The notes beneath the pieces were generated by a model. It saw only the letters and a program-made list of their open reading frames with translations, was not told the DNA's origin and did not search any database. A DNA stretch of 64,000 nucleotides from Cryptomeria japonica (lineage: Eukaryota > Streptophyta > Pinopsida > Cupressales > Cupressaceae). Every line of letters begins with the position of its first letter. The first letter of the stretch is position 1. The stretch covers positions 649,484,468 to 649,548,467 of the forward strand of contig NC_081409.1 of assembly GCF_030272615.1 (NCBI RefSeq), given 5' to 3'. Below, in pieces: positions 35,067 to 46,143 of the stretch. The position numbers and the translations under genes were made by a program.

Positions 35067-36344
35067 TTAGTTTTCCGGTTCCATGATTTCCACACTAGGT
35101 GCAAAAACTGGTTCCTCTTGTAACATTGTTGGTTTCTTCTTCCAAGTCTTGTTCATATCCACTTGAACAGTGTCAGCATCAATTTTTCCTTCCAGAGTGA
35201 TCGGTATGTCATCCGATATGTTCTTTCTTGATCTGCAGAATCTGGCAATGTGACCCGGTTTGTTGCAGTGATAGCAGACCAATCCAGGTGCTCTCCAAGG
35301 TCCATTGTTCTTGTTTCCATTCTTCCTTTTGCATGTTGTAGTAGTGTGACCATGACCATGATAAATCCAACAGTTTGCTCTCCATCCTGTTGCCGCTTGA
35401 TAGCCACCGCTTCTTGGCTGATGATTGAAGGCATTAAACTAGTTGTGATTCTGGTTCACAAAAGGTTCAGGACCAACTCTTTGGGTCCTTTGAGGATATC
35501 TTCCAGTGTTATTCATAACAGACCTGCATTCAGATGCTCTATGCCCAATCTTGTTGCATGCATAACAATTACCATTGAATTTATAGGATCTAGGCTTATC
35601 ATTTAGGAAATAAGGAAAATTATTGTAAGCCCTACTCCTACACACATTTGTAGTATGTCCTTCTTTCAGATAGTTAAAGCAAATAGGTTTAAAATTTTGC
35701 TTACCTTTATCCTTTGATGCCGATTATTTCTTTGATGCTTCAACATTTGTACCAGAGGTCTCACCTTCCTCACGATCGGAATAACCAAGTCCATTGGTAT
35801 TCTTGACAGGTTTGGCAGATTCAAGCTTTTGCTCTAGCTTGACAGTACTCTTGTTGAACTTAGCAAGTATTTCCTTTGACTCGGAGAGTTCTTTGGAAAT
35901 AGCAGCATTCGTTTCCATCAGGTTTTCATTCTCAGAGATGGCAGTGTTTAGTTCTCCTTGCATGTCTTCCTTTTCCACTTTGCTCTCATGGAGTTGAGCA
36001 GTTAGGGCATTGATCTCTTGCTTCAGCTTGGAGTTTTCATGATCTTTGTCTTTGACCAGATCTTCAGCTTTCCTCTGGTTCTCAAGTTCTTGGCACATTC
36101 AGATAGTCAGTCCTTCCAATTCTTTTCTCAGGTTGGAATTGGATTCATTCAGCTTTTCTACTTCTTGAATCAGGGCTTCCATGTTCGCTTCATCAGAGGA
36201 ACTATTTTCAGATAGCTCCACCAACTTTTCAGCATGTTCTCTCCTCTTTGCTTGAGATGCCTTGTATTTGACCATAAGATCATCATAGTCTTGCTCAGAC
36301 TGAGTGAGCCGATGAGTAAGTTCCCTCAATGTGTATTCCCCCAT
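35067..36344 (-). pseudogene. Element D ORF1: coiled-coil protein with four zinc knuckles
   Basis: It starts at ATG 36344, about 37 bp after the primer site. The first 80 residues (MGEYTLRELTHRLTQSEQDY...) and the next segment up to about 35724 are heptad-rich (ENSKLKQEINALTAQLHES; NAAISKELSESKEILAKF), with a stop at 36099. A GLGYSDREEGETSG patch precedes the CCHC boxes CFNYLKEGHTTNVC (second Cys lost), CYACNKIGHRASEC, CWIYHGHGHTTTTC (second Cys is His) and CYHCNKPGHIARFC. It ends at 35067. The layout, the GLGY patch and the position match C ORF1, so it is the probable nucleic-acid-binding gag analogue. Stops near 35725 and 35439 break it. Confidence 0.8.
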
Positions 36345-36394
36345 ATCTATTTCCAATTGGTTAAACTTATAGAAAGGTAGGCTCTGATACCAAT

Positions 36395-37640
36395 TGATGA
36401 ATACTAAGAGGGGGGGTGAATTAGTATACCAAAAAACACTGTATTCAAACACTTAAATAGTCTAGTGATAAACTGGTAAAACAATTTAATAGACAAACTG
36501 GTTAACACACATGCAAACCAAAATGCAATTAAGACATTCACAAACACTTAAATAGTCTAGTGATAAACCGGTAAAACAATTTAATAGACAAACTGGTTAA
36601 CACACATGCAAACCAAAATGCAATTAAGAAATTCACCCATAGAAGCAATACCACCATAACACAAGATATTTGACGTGGAAACCCAAATGGGAAAAACCAC
36701 GGTGAGATGGAACTCACAAGTAACTATCTGCAGAATAGGAACTAGACTGGTTAAGGTCAGACCGGTTAAGGTCTTACAATGTTCTTTACCAGAACAGATC
36801 CTGTTAGGAATCTCAATCTCTGTTAGGAGATAAGTCCAATTAAAGACTACCTTGCTAGAGGATTTTAGATCCACGGATGTGAACCACCTTGTTAGAGGAT
36901 TTACAAAAGGCTTTTGGGCCTACCCGGTTAAGGGCTGCAGACTTGTCGAAGATGTGAGTAATCAACAAGTGAGTGATCTAGCAAATAGCACAGATTGCTT
37001 GGTTAGATCCTTGATAGCTCATTCCTAATGCATTCCAGCATTACTTCAGTCTTCTATACATTTATACACTCTCTGATTCATCAACCACCTTTAACCCTAG
37101 CAACAACATCAACTTCAACAACAACCTAAAACCCTAGACATGATGTCCTTATAAAGGAATTTGATTTCATGTTGGTCTAATAGGATTACAGTACAATTTC
37201 CTAGGTTCAATGCATCTAGACATATCTGGTAACACGACACAAAAAGCACTGTTAAAGTGTCGACACCATCAAAAAATTGGTGGATGGTAACTCATCACAA
37301 AATGTCGGTTGGTAACTCATCATTGAGTATTACCGGTTCATACAAAATATCGGTTCAAGCAAAATGTCAGTTGTCGGTTTGACAAAATGAAGACTAGGAA
37401 ATATGTGTTTTGTCGCTTTGATCCTTCATGCCACTTGAGATCCTTGAACCGCTTGGGGTCAACATACAACTTCAAATTGGTAATTACTTTCTGCAAAACT
37501 CTAATAGTGTAAGGACTATAATGCATCATACCGGTTGGAACAATTGCCGATTGAGCATAACTCATACATACAAAAATGATCTCAAAGCAAGTGTGTGTCT
37601 ATCAATGACAATCACAACATAATCATAAAAAATGCCAACA
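36395..37640 (-). repeat. 5' LTR of element D
   Basis: 1,246 bp, 91 bp longer than the 3' copy because of a 95-bp tandem duplication (36446-36635). It is preceded on the left by the primer site GCTCTGATACCA (36381-36392, complement). Confidence 0.93.
36446..36635. repeat. 2 x 95-bp tandem duplication, only in the D 5' LTR
   Basis: 36446-36540 and 36541-36635 are near-identical. The other LTR of D has one unit. It therefore arose after insertion, since reverse transcription normally makes both LTRs alike. Confidence 0.88.
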
Positions 37641-37645
37641 TAACC

Positions 37646-38452
37646 CTTAGGACTTGAGCCATGGAACCTTTGTATAATGTACATATTCTTTATTTTCCTT
37701 TGGAGTTCATTGAAAGTGCAATGAGCATCATTTCCTAGGCGAGCTCAGTCATAGCCTGGTTAGGAAATGAATCAAATTATGCAAATGCTTGCAGGGATGA
37801 GCAGGATTGGAAGTGCAGAGTGTTTGGCATGAGAAAGTGAGGTGTGGCAGAGCATATGTGTGAGTTTGGAGGTGTGCAAGATCAAGGAAGACACCAAACC
37901 ATTAGAAAAAGACCAAAACAAGCCAAAAACCATCTAAAATAATCATTTCTCGGGTTCCGTACCTGTACGGTCATACTAAGATTTATCATGTCATAAATTG
38001 GAAAGTAATCCAAAAAGGGTATCTTGATCATCAAAGATTTTGTGTGGGTCTTTGGCGAAATTGTGAGTAAATCCACAAAAACTGGTTAGGTATGACTAAT
38101 TGGGGCTCTAGGGCTACTAGGCCTAGAAAATAGGGAAAGGAAGGAGCGATGGGGAAATGAATCAAACCCATACTCGAAACCAGTTGATTACCCTTGGAAA
38201 ACATCATAAATACCTACTACAACATCTGCAAGCATTTGTTAGGGGATTGAGAGTGTGATGTTGGATTTACCCTTGTGAATCCCAACCATGCCTTAGCAAC
38301 CAATGAGCACATCTTGATTGGGAGCACTCCTAGAGAGTTGAGATGTCTAAATTGACTAGTAGATTAGATGAAAAATGAAGGGATCCCACCAAGACAACAC
38401 TTGATTGCCCTTAGACAGGGAATTAACTCTCTTTGAGTATACCTCCCCATCA
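37646..38452 (+). repeat. 3' LTR of Gypsy B, right part
   Basis: It matches about 15676-16481 of the 5' LTR (from CTTGGGATTC to CCTCCCCATCA). The 5 bp before it (37641-37645) are the D target-site duplicate, and it is followed by the B TSD TTGAT. Confidence 0.93.
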
Positions 38453-38457
38453 TTGAT

Positions 38458-38663
38458 GTGGTGAAAGTCTTTCAATCTGAATTACTTGTACTTTACCAGC
38501 AGTATTTGTGTAAGCTCGTAATCCCACTAAAGTGGGTGTTGAATGTAACATTTTAAAATTGCACCCTTTGCAATTTTTGAGTGCATTTGAGTCTTTGCCT
38601 TAGTTTTTGCACCCCTCGACCTAAAGGGAGACATGGATATGCTCATGCACATAAAAAAATGTT
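38458..38663. other. Right flank of Gypsy B: continuation of older host DNA
   Basis: No coding. With B and one TTGAT removed, CCTACTTGAT continues as GTGGTGAAAG, so this belongs with 13196-14898. It ends in a short A run before a Copia-type LTR start. Confidence 0.5.
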
Positions 38664-38744
38664 GGCAATATGCTGGATTTTGTTAAGTGTTGTCATTGAT
38701 GTCAACACTGTATCCCGGTTGGATATGGTTTTGCTATCCTAGTT
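38664..38744 (+). repeat. Fragment of a Copia-type LTR start
   Basis: It begins TGTTGGCAATATGC and contains GTCATTGATGTCAACAC, like the LTR starts of G and L. It stops where Gypsy E begins. Confidence 0.55.
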
Positions 38745-39473
38745 TGAACTAGTCACTCATGAGGAGGGACCTCAAAGAGATCAATCTGGATTGGTCAACA
38801 AGAGTAAACACAATGAAAACACAAAGATATGATCGAGGCAGACCTGGTAGAATATTCAAAATAGGTCACAACCGGGACCTTGAATCTTGATATCTATCTT
38901 CTACGCACAATCTAGCTTCTTGATTCTTAGATTGATTACATTATAATGTGCAGTTACAATTATAAATATAGATCCAAAGGATCCAATCGGCCTAAAAGGG
39001 ATCAAAACTCAAAGAATAAGATCTAACTTGCAAATTAAAATAAACAAGGTCGTTCTCCGCCAAGACATTCCTCCAGAAAATCCAAAGGATGAAACGTAGA
39101 TCATAGGAAAAGGTCAGCCACATGCCAAGGAATATCATAATCAATGCCCAAGGCTCCGCAAGCTTTGGAAGGTGTTTCGGTAGATTACCAAAATAGGTCT
39201 AGGGAATCGGTAACAAGAACTGTCAACTGGTAATAGGAAACTCTCATGGAAATCGGTAACAATATATTGTTAGAAAATGATCCAAATGTGATGCAGTCTG
39301 GAAGCAATAAAGATGATCAAGTCTTCAAGTAGAATCCAACTCCACAAGATCCGGTGAGCCAAAACTGAGACACACAGAAAGGAAAACTGAAATAGCAAAC
39401 AGAAAACAAAACATAAAAGAGAATGTTTTTGGTTGATGCAAGATTGATGTGAAATGAGGATGCTCCTGCATCA
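38745..39473 (-). repeat. 3' LTR of Gypsy E
   Basis: 729 bp. It lacks about 80 bp present in the other copy (near 44170-44250), the missing part lying between short GCA-containing repeats around 38838. Confidence 0.8.
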
Positions 39474-39539
39474 GACATACGAGGTTAATGAAAAAGTGAG
39501 CCAATCACTTTGTTTGGGTCAGAGGGAAACCAAGGTGGT

Positions 39540-40770
39540 CTACCTCTTCCTGATAAATCCAAGATGAATCTTCAACCGGTCTGCTCAAGTCCACTTCACA
39601 AGATATTCTTTGTAGTGATTGTTCTGGGTACTATGCCCAATCCTACTATAAAAAATCTCTTCAATCTGATCCGGTTCCTTCTGGGGCAATTGTTTCTCCA
39701 AGTCTGCAACACTGTCCTCATTGAATTCTAGTTCATAGTACTCATGAAGATCTGTAATGTTGAATATAGGTGAAATACTTAGACTATTTGGTAGCTCTAC
39801 TTCATATGCATTTCTAGAACTGAACTTCCTCAAAATCTTACAGGGTCCAAACTTCTTCATCTACAACTTATTATAAGTTCCAACTGGGAATCTCTCTTTT
39901 CTTAAGTATACCATCACTTCACCGCCAACTTAAAATTCCTTATGTATCCTCTTTTCATCTGCCTTCTCCTTGTATTTTCTATTCATGTCTTCCAAATGTT
40001 GTTTAACCTAAATATGCAATGCTGCCATATGATTTGTAAAATCTTCTACTTATAAACTCTTCTGGCCTTCACTACTAATGTCTCTCAATTCTACTATTCC
40101 TGTAAGATGCACTCCAGTAATAATCTCAAAAGGTGGTTTTCCGGTATTTCTATTTACTGAATTGTTGTAGGCAAACTCTGCTTGTGCAAGGATCAAATCC
40201 CAACTTCCAGTTTTATCTCCCACTAAACATCTCAACAAGTTTCCCAAACTCCGGTTAACTACTTCTATCTCTCCATTAATCTGTTGATGAAAAGTAGAAT
40301 TGAAGTTCAAATCTGTCTTCATCTTCTTCCAAAGTGTTCTAAAAAAATAGCCAACAAACTTAGTGTCTCTGTCTGAAACTACGCTCTTAGAGAATCAATG
40401 CAATGTCACCACCTCCTTGAAAAATAGGTCTGCTACATGCAATTCATCTGATGTCTTCTTACAAGGTATTAAATGATCCATCATTGAAAATCTATCCACC
40501 ACCAAAAATATAGAATCATTCCCTCTTGGTGTCTTAGGCAATCCAAGTACATAATCCATGCATATATCTTCCCAAGGTCTTACCGGTACTGTCTAAGGTT
40601 TATACAATCCCACATTATGACTACTACCTTTTGCAACTTGAAAAACTCTACAACTCTGCACATATCGTTTAACATCCTTATGAATCTGGGGCCAAAAGTA
40701 CTACTCACTCACCAATGCAATTGTTTTATCAATGCCAAAATGTCCAGCTGAACCTCCACTATGAAACATC
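39540..40770 (-). pseudogene. Gypsy E integrase and chromodomain
   Basis: The zinc region (AGHFGIDKTIALVSE, then YVQSCRVFQ) is followed by the core with [18 protein letters not shown] and GEIEVVNRSLG, so all three acidic positions are kept. Then comes the pre-C-terminal HKEF...[16 protein letters not shown], the GPY-like [21 protein letters not shown], and chromodomain residues YKEYLVKWT near 39590. Stops break it near 40708, 40595, 40390, 40050, 39925 and 39863. The family role is cDNA integration into chromatin. Confidence 0.85.
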
Positions 40771-42399
40771 TGATCCTGAATGAAATAATCTAACCATTTG
40801 CTTCTATCAACCATAACCGGTTGTCTACATGCTTTCCAAGGTTCTGCAAAATCTGGGTATTCATCATACAAGGTCTTCAAATCCTCAAAACCTAATGCTA
40901 TCATTCTCATCTCTGTCAGCAAATTCCTTCTCCTACTCAATGCATCAACAACTTTGTTAGATTTACCACTTTTATGCTTCAACAAAAAGGTGTAACTCTG
41001 CAAGAATTCTACCTATCTCATATGTCTTTGATTCAGCTTACTCTGACTGTTTAAATAATGCAAACCTTGATGATCTGTATACAACACAAACTCCTTAGGC
41101 AACAAGTAATGTCTCCATACCTTCAAGGCTTGAACTATGACATAAAATTCTTGATCATACATTGAATATCTCTTTCGGGCATCATTCAATTTCTCACTGA
41201 AATAGGCTATTGCTCTCCCTTCTTGACTCAAAATTGCTCCTATTGTTGTTCCACTTGCATCAGAATCCACTTGAAATACCTTATTGAAATCCAATAAAGC
41301 CAACCTAGGTTGCTCAATCGCTTTCTGCTTCAACAATTCAAAACTTTTGTTTGCTCCCACAGTCCACTTGAATTCCTTCTAATCTCCTCTCATAGTCTTA
41401 GTCATAGCGTTACAAACTAAATTGAAATTTCTAATAAACTTCCAGTAAAAACTAGCCAATCCATAAAATGATCTTACCTCTCCAATGCTTTCCAATGTAG
41501 GCCACTCGACAATGGCTTTCACTTTCTTAGGCTCCATCTTCAAACCATCCTTAGTTATCATAAAGCCCAAATAGACTAACTCATTCTTCATGACAGTACA
41601 CTTCTTAATATTGATCAACAACTTTTCTTCTCTCAACCTCTGCAAAACTTGTCTTAACTGCAACAAATGCTCCTCTTTTGTCTAACTAAAAATCAGAATG
41701 TCATCCAAATACACAATAACAAACTTACCCAAGAATTTCTTCAATACCTCATTCATCAGTCTCATGAAAGTGCTTGGTACATTATTCAATCCAAAAGGCA
41801 TCATTACCATTCATATAGTCCTTCATTTGTCTTAAATATTGTCTTCCACTCATCACCTTCTTTGATCCTAAACTAATGGTATCCACTCTTCAAATCTATC
41901 TTTATAAAGTATTTTTCTCCACTCAAACAGTCCATTATGTCATCCATCCTAGGAAAAGGAAACCGATATTTCACTGTGATCTTGTTTATTGCTCTTGAGT
42001 CGGTACACATCCTCCATTATCCATTCTTCTTAGGTGCTAATACAGTTGGTATTGCACAAGGTCTCAGACTTTCCCTGATCAAACCTTTCTTCAATAGCTC
42101 CTGCACTTGTCTATTCAATTCTTCATTCTTTGTCGGTGTCAATAGGTGTACACATTTGTTAGGAAAACTAGCTCTGGGAATCAAGTCCATGCAATGACTA
42201 ATATTTCTAACAGGTGGCAATCCATCAGGTACATTATCTGAAATGATGTCCTCATATTCTATCAACAAATCTCTTATCTCTGTCGGGTCTTCTCCTTCTA
42301 GTTCTGGTCTCTCAGTCTTCTTAGGAATTAAGGCAAAACACACATTCTCATGTCTATGTCCATCCATGAATTTCCTTCCATCTACTTAATAGATTCTGG
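40771..42399 (-). pseudogene. Gypsy E reverse transcriptase and RNase H
   Basis: RT begins after HENVCFALIPKK. It shows LPPVRNISHCMDLIP, AIPTVLAPKKNG, a degenerate motif A near 41905 ([10 protein letters not shown]) and the active-site box YLDDILIFS near 41720-41695. ELVYLGFMITKDGLKMEP and GEVRSFYGLASFYW follow. RNase H has FQVDSDASGTTIGAILSQ, EKLNDARKRYSMYDQEFYV and VLYTDHQGLHYLNS. The tether KHKSGKSNKVVDALSRR leads to the integrase. Breaks are mainly single stops, plus one likely small shift near 41800. Confidence 0.87.
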
Positions 42400-43964
42400 C
42401 ATTTGAACAAACTTCATTCTTCAAAGGTTCCTCCAAAGGTAACAAGGTTTGCTTCATTCCATTGTCCACAATATTGTATGTATTCTTCCTCTCATTATGT
42501 ATTGTCAGTCTATCAAACTACCAAGGTCTTCCCAACAAAAGATGACAAATATCCATAGGCATAATATCACACAAAACTTCATCATGATAATTCCCAATTT
42601 TCAATTTTACCAAACACTGTTCACTTACTAACAAATTATGTTCATCCTGAATCCATGCTATCTATTAAGGCTTAGGGTGTCTCAATCTCTCCAATTTAAG
42701 CTTATTCACCATCTTTTCTAAAACAAGGTTATCTGAACTACCACTATCAATAACAACTTTACAACACTTACCAGATACCTTACATATGGCCTTGAATAGG
42801 TTCTTCCTCTGCAAGGGTTCTTCATCTTTTCTGGTATAACACAAATATCTCCTCATCATCAATAGTTATCCATCTATTGATTTATTGTCTGATCCGGTGG
42901 GGTTTTCTTCCACCACTACTGCTCTTTTGATAGCCTATATCTTCTTACATTCAAATGCACGATGTCCTTCTCCTCAACCCTTAAAGAAGGTTCCTCTAAA
43001 TGTCCTCTTCTCTTGTTTTCCAAAGTTCTCATTCCAGTAACCATCTGGTTCTCTCCTCCGTCTATCATCCTTCTGGTATGAATTACCTTCTTTGCTCACT
43101 TCCTTGTCCTTGTTCTGATCTGTACTGGTTCCTCTTCCTTCGGTATATCCTCTTCCTCCTTGAAATCTTCCTCCGGTAAACCTTCCACCTCCACCTCTCT
43201 GTCTCTTCTCATGTCTTTTGTTCAATTTCTCTTCAGCCTTTATTGCAAAATGATAAGCCTCTTCAACACTCTCCAATTTGATCATACCGAGTTCATCTTG
43301 TATAGACATCTGCAATCTATTCAAATATCTTGTAATATATTCAACTTCATCATCAACATATTTGGATCTGATGTTCAACTTATAAAATGCTTCGGTGTAC
43401 TCCTTGACACTAGATTCTTTGTCTCAGATTCTGCAACTTCAGGAACAAGTTTACTTTACAATTCGCTGAGACAAACTTTGATTTTAACTTAACAATCATC
43501 CTATCCCATGTCTTAATCTTTTCCTTACCTCTTCTTTTCCTATTAGCTTGCAAATTCTCCCACCAAAGAGATGCATGACCTTTCAACTAGGTACAAGCAT
43601 ATTTCACCTTCCTCTCTTCTCTAGTGTTTTCAAAATCAAAATACTTCTCCATCTTCGAGATCCAATCCATCAATTCATCTGAATCTAACTTCCCATCATA
43701 TTCCAGTGGGGTAAAATGAGGTTTACTATTTTCCCTACTCAAAACTCTTAAAAACCTCTCCTCCTCTGGATCAACTGCTAGTAGGTTCACTTGTTCCGTT
43801 GGGGCTTCTTCTCCTTCATCTTCACTCACATATTCAATATGTTGGCCTCTTCTTTGGGTTGTCTCCACGGCTTCTAACCGGGATGCTATTCCTTGCAACA
43901 TCTCCATTACAATAGGGTCTGCATTCCCACGTGCTCCACCATTCTTAGTTCCTCTTTGCACCAT
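42400..43964 (-). pseudogene. Gypsy E gag and protease
   Basis: It starts at ATG 43964. The N-terminal acidic part (EYVSEDEGEEAPTE) is followed by the gag core (DWISKMEKYFDFENTREERKVKY; HASLWWENLQ), a frame break near 43430, YITRYLNRLQMSIQDELG, a Gly/Arg-rich basic segment (GGGGRFTGGRFQGGRG) and a single degenerate knuckle near 42970. The protease active site is VVIDSGSSDNLV near 42750-42715, followed by MPMDICHLLLGRPW near 42540. Confidence 0.82.
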
Positions 43965-44073
43965 TGATTCATGCTAGTCCTCTACAATTGTAGGTTGGAT
44001 CCACAATCCGCCACCCTACAACAAAATTTCAGGACATGCAACCTCCAGAACAAAACTTCACTCTGATACCACT

Positions 44074-44865
44074 TGAAGCAGTCACTGGTGAGGAGGGACC
44101 TCAAGGAGATCAGTCCAAACTGGTCAATAAGAGTAAACACAACAAAAACACATAGATATGATGGAGGCAATGCAGAACAGGTAATTTTATTGCATGAAAT
44201 TTGATTACATCCAACCGCTAACAACTGAGTTACAACATACCAGCACACATGCCTGGTAGAATAGGTCACACTAGGACCTTGAATTGAAAGATCTATCTTC
44301 TAGGCACAGTCTATCTATCTGATACTTCTTGATTCTCTAATTGATTAAATTCTAAAGAATGATTACAAATATATATATCAATCCAAAGGATCCAGTTGGC
44401 CCAAAAGGGATCAAAACTCGAAGAACAAGACCTAACGTGCAAAATGAACAAGGTTGGCCTCCACTAAGAGATTCCTCTGAAAAATACAAAGGATGAAATG
44501 TAGAAGGTTGGCCACATGCCAAGAACATCGAGATCAACATTCAAGGCTCCGCAAGCTTCAGAATAGGTTTTGGTAGATCACCAGAATAGGTCTCAGGCAA
44601 CCGGTCACAAAGGAACAACTAGTAACAAGAAATTATCAAGGAAACCGGTAGCGTTATCTTGCCGAAAAGTGATCCAAGAGAGATGCAGTTTGAAAGCAAG
44701 AAAGATGACCAAGTCTTCAAGTAGAATGCAACTCCATAGGATCCGATGAGCCATAACCGGGACACACAGAAAGGAAAACTAAAGAAGCAAACAAAAAACA
44801 AAATAGAAAAGAGAATATTTTTGGTTGATGCAAGATTGTTGTGAACTGAGGATTCTCCTGCATCT
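44074..44865 (-). repeat. 5' LTR of Gypsy E
   Basis: 792 bp, starting TGAAGCAGTCACTGG on the plus strand and ending CTCCTGCATCT. A terminal A appears mutated to T. Confidence 0.8.
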
Positions 44866-46085
44866 CAAGGTAATATGAAGGAATTGATTATGTGTTACAT
44901 TGATGTCAACACTATTTGTTATGGTTGGTTATCGACAGACAAATTTTGGTTACCAATAGAAGAACTAGTGTTACCGGTAGAAGGGACTATCAGTTGGATA
45001 CTACTGACATGTTTGGATGAATGGAATATGTTTGGTTTGATGTTTCTGGAGTATGTTTTGGTTAGTTGGTATTGACTTGATGATCGGATGCTATTATACA
45101 CTCTAGTAAGCCTATACCGGTAAGGGTTTAAGGTTTTACCGGTAGAGCTTTTACTAAGAATCTTTGACAGGATGTATAAGTGGTGTTGGTGTGGCTTCTA
45201 GATGGAATTCAGGATGTAGAAGGCGATCCTTGATCATGCCTTGACTGATTGGAGACATCGCTTTGGTGTGGTGGACCAAAATTAGGTCTGGTACCTATCT
45301 AGGTTATGGATCAATATCATGTTATGTGTTCTCTACACGTTACCAGGATGATTTATGGATTGGTTAATGTTGTTTTGGTCTAAAGCCGACATGACATATC
45401 ATTGTAATATGGATGTATGTAATCATCTTATTGAAATATCTTTTAGGTGGCTGACCTAATTGGTTTAGGCCTTAGGGTTTGTATAAATTGATGTAAGATC
45501 TCATTGTAGATCATAGTCATGGTCGTGGAATGAAATATCATATGCGAAGGAGTTTCGGTCGATCATAGGTGATCAAATTGGGTTTATGTAAGAGGTCAAA
45601 AGCCTTCGGTATTGAGCTTAATCGAGACTCTAATCAGGCATGGTAGATGCTATCACTGGTAGTTCATTCTTCTGGATTGTTGTCCAATTATCTTGAGGTG
45701 GTTATAACCTCTCTATAGTTAGTGAGACTCCTTTGTAATGAGCAGTACACTCTAGGTAGTGTGCCTTCTTTCACGTGCATCCCTCTTATTGTATCACATA
45801 CTTTCTATAGAAGTATCATCTGACTGTGGGTAGGCTTCCCACTGTGGTTTTTCCCTTTACCTGGTTTTCCACATACAAATCCTGGTCTGATGTGGTCTGG
45901 TTGTATTGTGTTAATTTTCTATTTCATTCTTAAGTTTTATTGCTTACGGATATTTGTTTTTGATATTCCGGTATTCAATGTTTATGTGCTCTGGTTAAAG
46001 GTTATAAAGTGGTTTGATTAATATAATTTGTTGACAACTGATTCACCCCCCCCTCCCTCTCAATTTTCTATTGGTTATTCTAATA
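44866..46085 (+). repeat. 5' LTR of Copia G, first bases lost
   Basis: It opens GGTAATATGAAGG, where relatives start TGTTGG. It contains TTGATGTCAACAC at 44899-44911, the CCCACTGTGGTTTTTCCC module near 45838-45856, and a U5 C-run (46045-46054). It ends TTCTAATA (relatives CTAACA). The primer site TGGTATCAAAGG follows at 46088-46099. Confidence 0.75.
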
Positions 46086-46143
46086 GTTGGTATCAAAGGT
46101 TTGGTCCTCTTTTGCAGAAGCTTAACCACTTGAGGTAGATCCT

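Larger units (their letters stand above)
29908..37640 (-). mobile_element. Element D: full-length non-autonomous LTR retrotransposon, relative of C
   Basis: Its LTRs are 29908-31062 and 36395-37640. Ends on the plus strand are TGATGA...GCCAACA. TSDs TAAAC (29903-29907) and TAACC (37641-37645) differ by one base. The primer site lies at 36381-36392 (TGGTATCAGAGC in sense) and the polypurine tract at 31063-31074. The interior encodes a coiled-coil/zinc-knuckle ORF1 and a long ORF2, in the same order as C, with no pol domains. It sits inside the 3' LTR of Gypsy B. Confidence 0.93.
14899..38452 (+). mobile_element. Chromodomain Gypsy element B, split by elements C and D
   Basis: LTR sequences at 14899-16481 and at 29152-29907 plus 37646-38452 match. 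The 5-bp TSD TTGAT lies outside (14894-14898 and 38453-38457). The interior reads gag, protease, RT, RNase H, integrase, chromodomain, which is Ty3/Gypsy (chromovirus) order. Removing C (17840-25827) and one GCGGT restores an uninterrupted protease frame. Removing D (29908-37640) and one TSD rejoins the 3' LTR. The underlying element is about 7.8 kb. It is older than both C and D. Confidence 0.95.
38745..44865 (-). mobile_element. Chromodomain Gypsy element E
   Basis: LTR-like ends (38745-39473 and 44074-44865) share TGAA...CACT..TGAGGAGGGACC and TCCTGCATC. The interior on the minus strand is gag, protease, RT, RNase H, integrase, chromodomain. The primer site TGGTATCAGAGT (complement of 44060-44071) adjoins the 5' LTR. 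No matching TSD is visible (TAGTT left, CAAGG right), and no clear polypurine tract was found before the 3' LTR. Confidence 0.85.
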
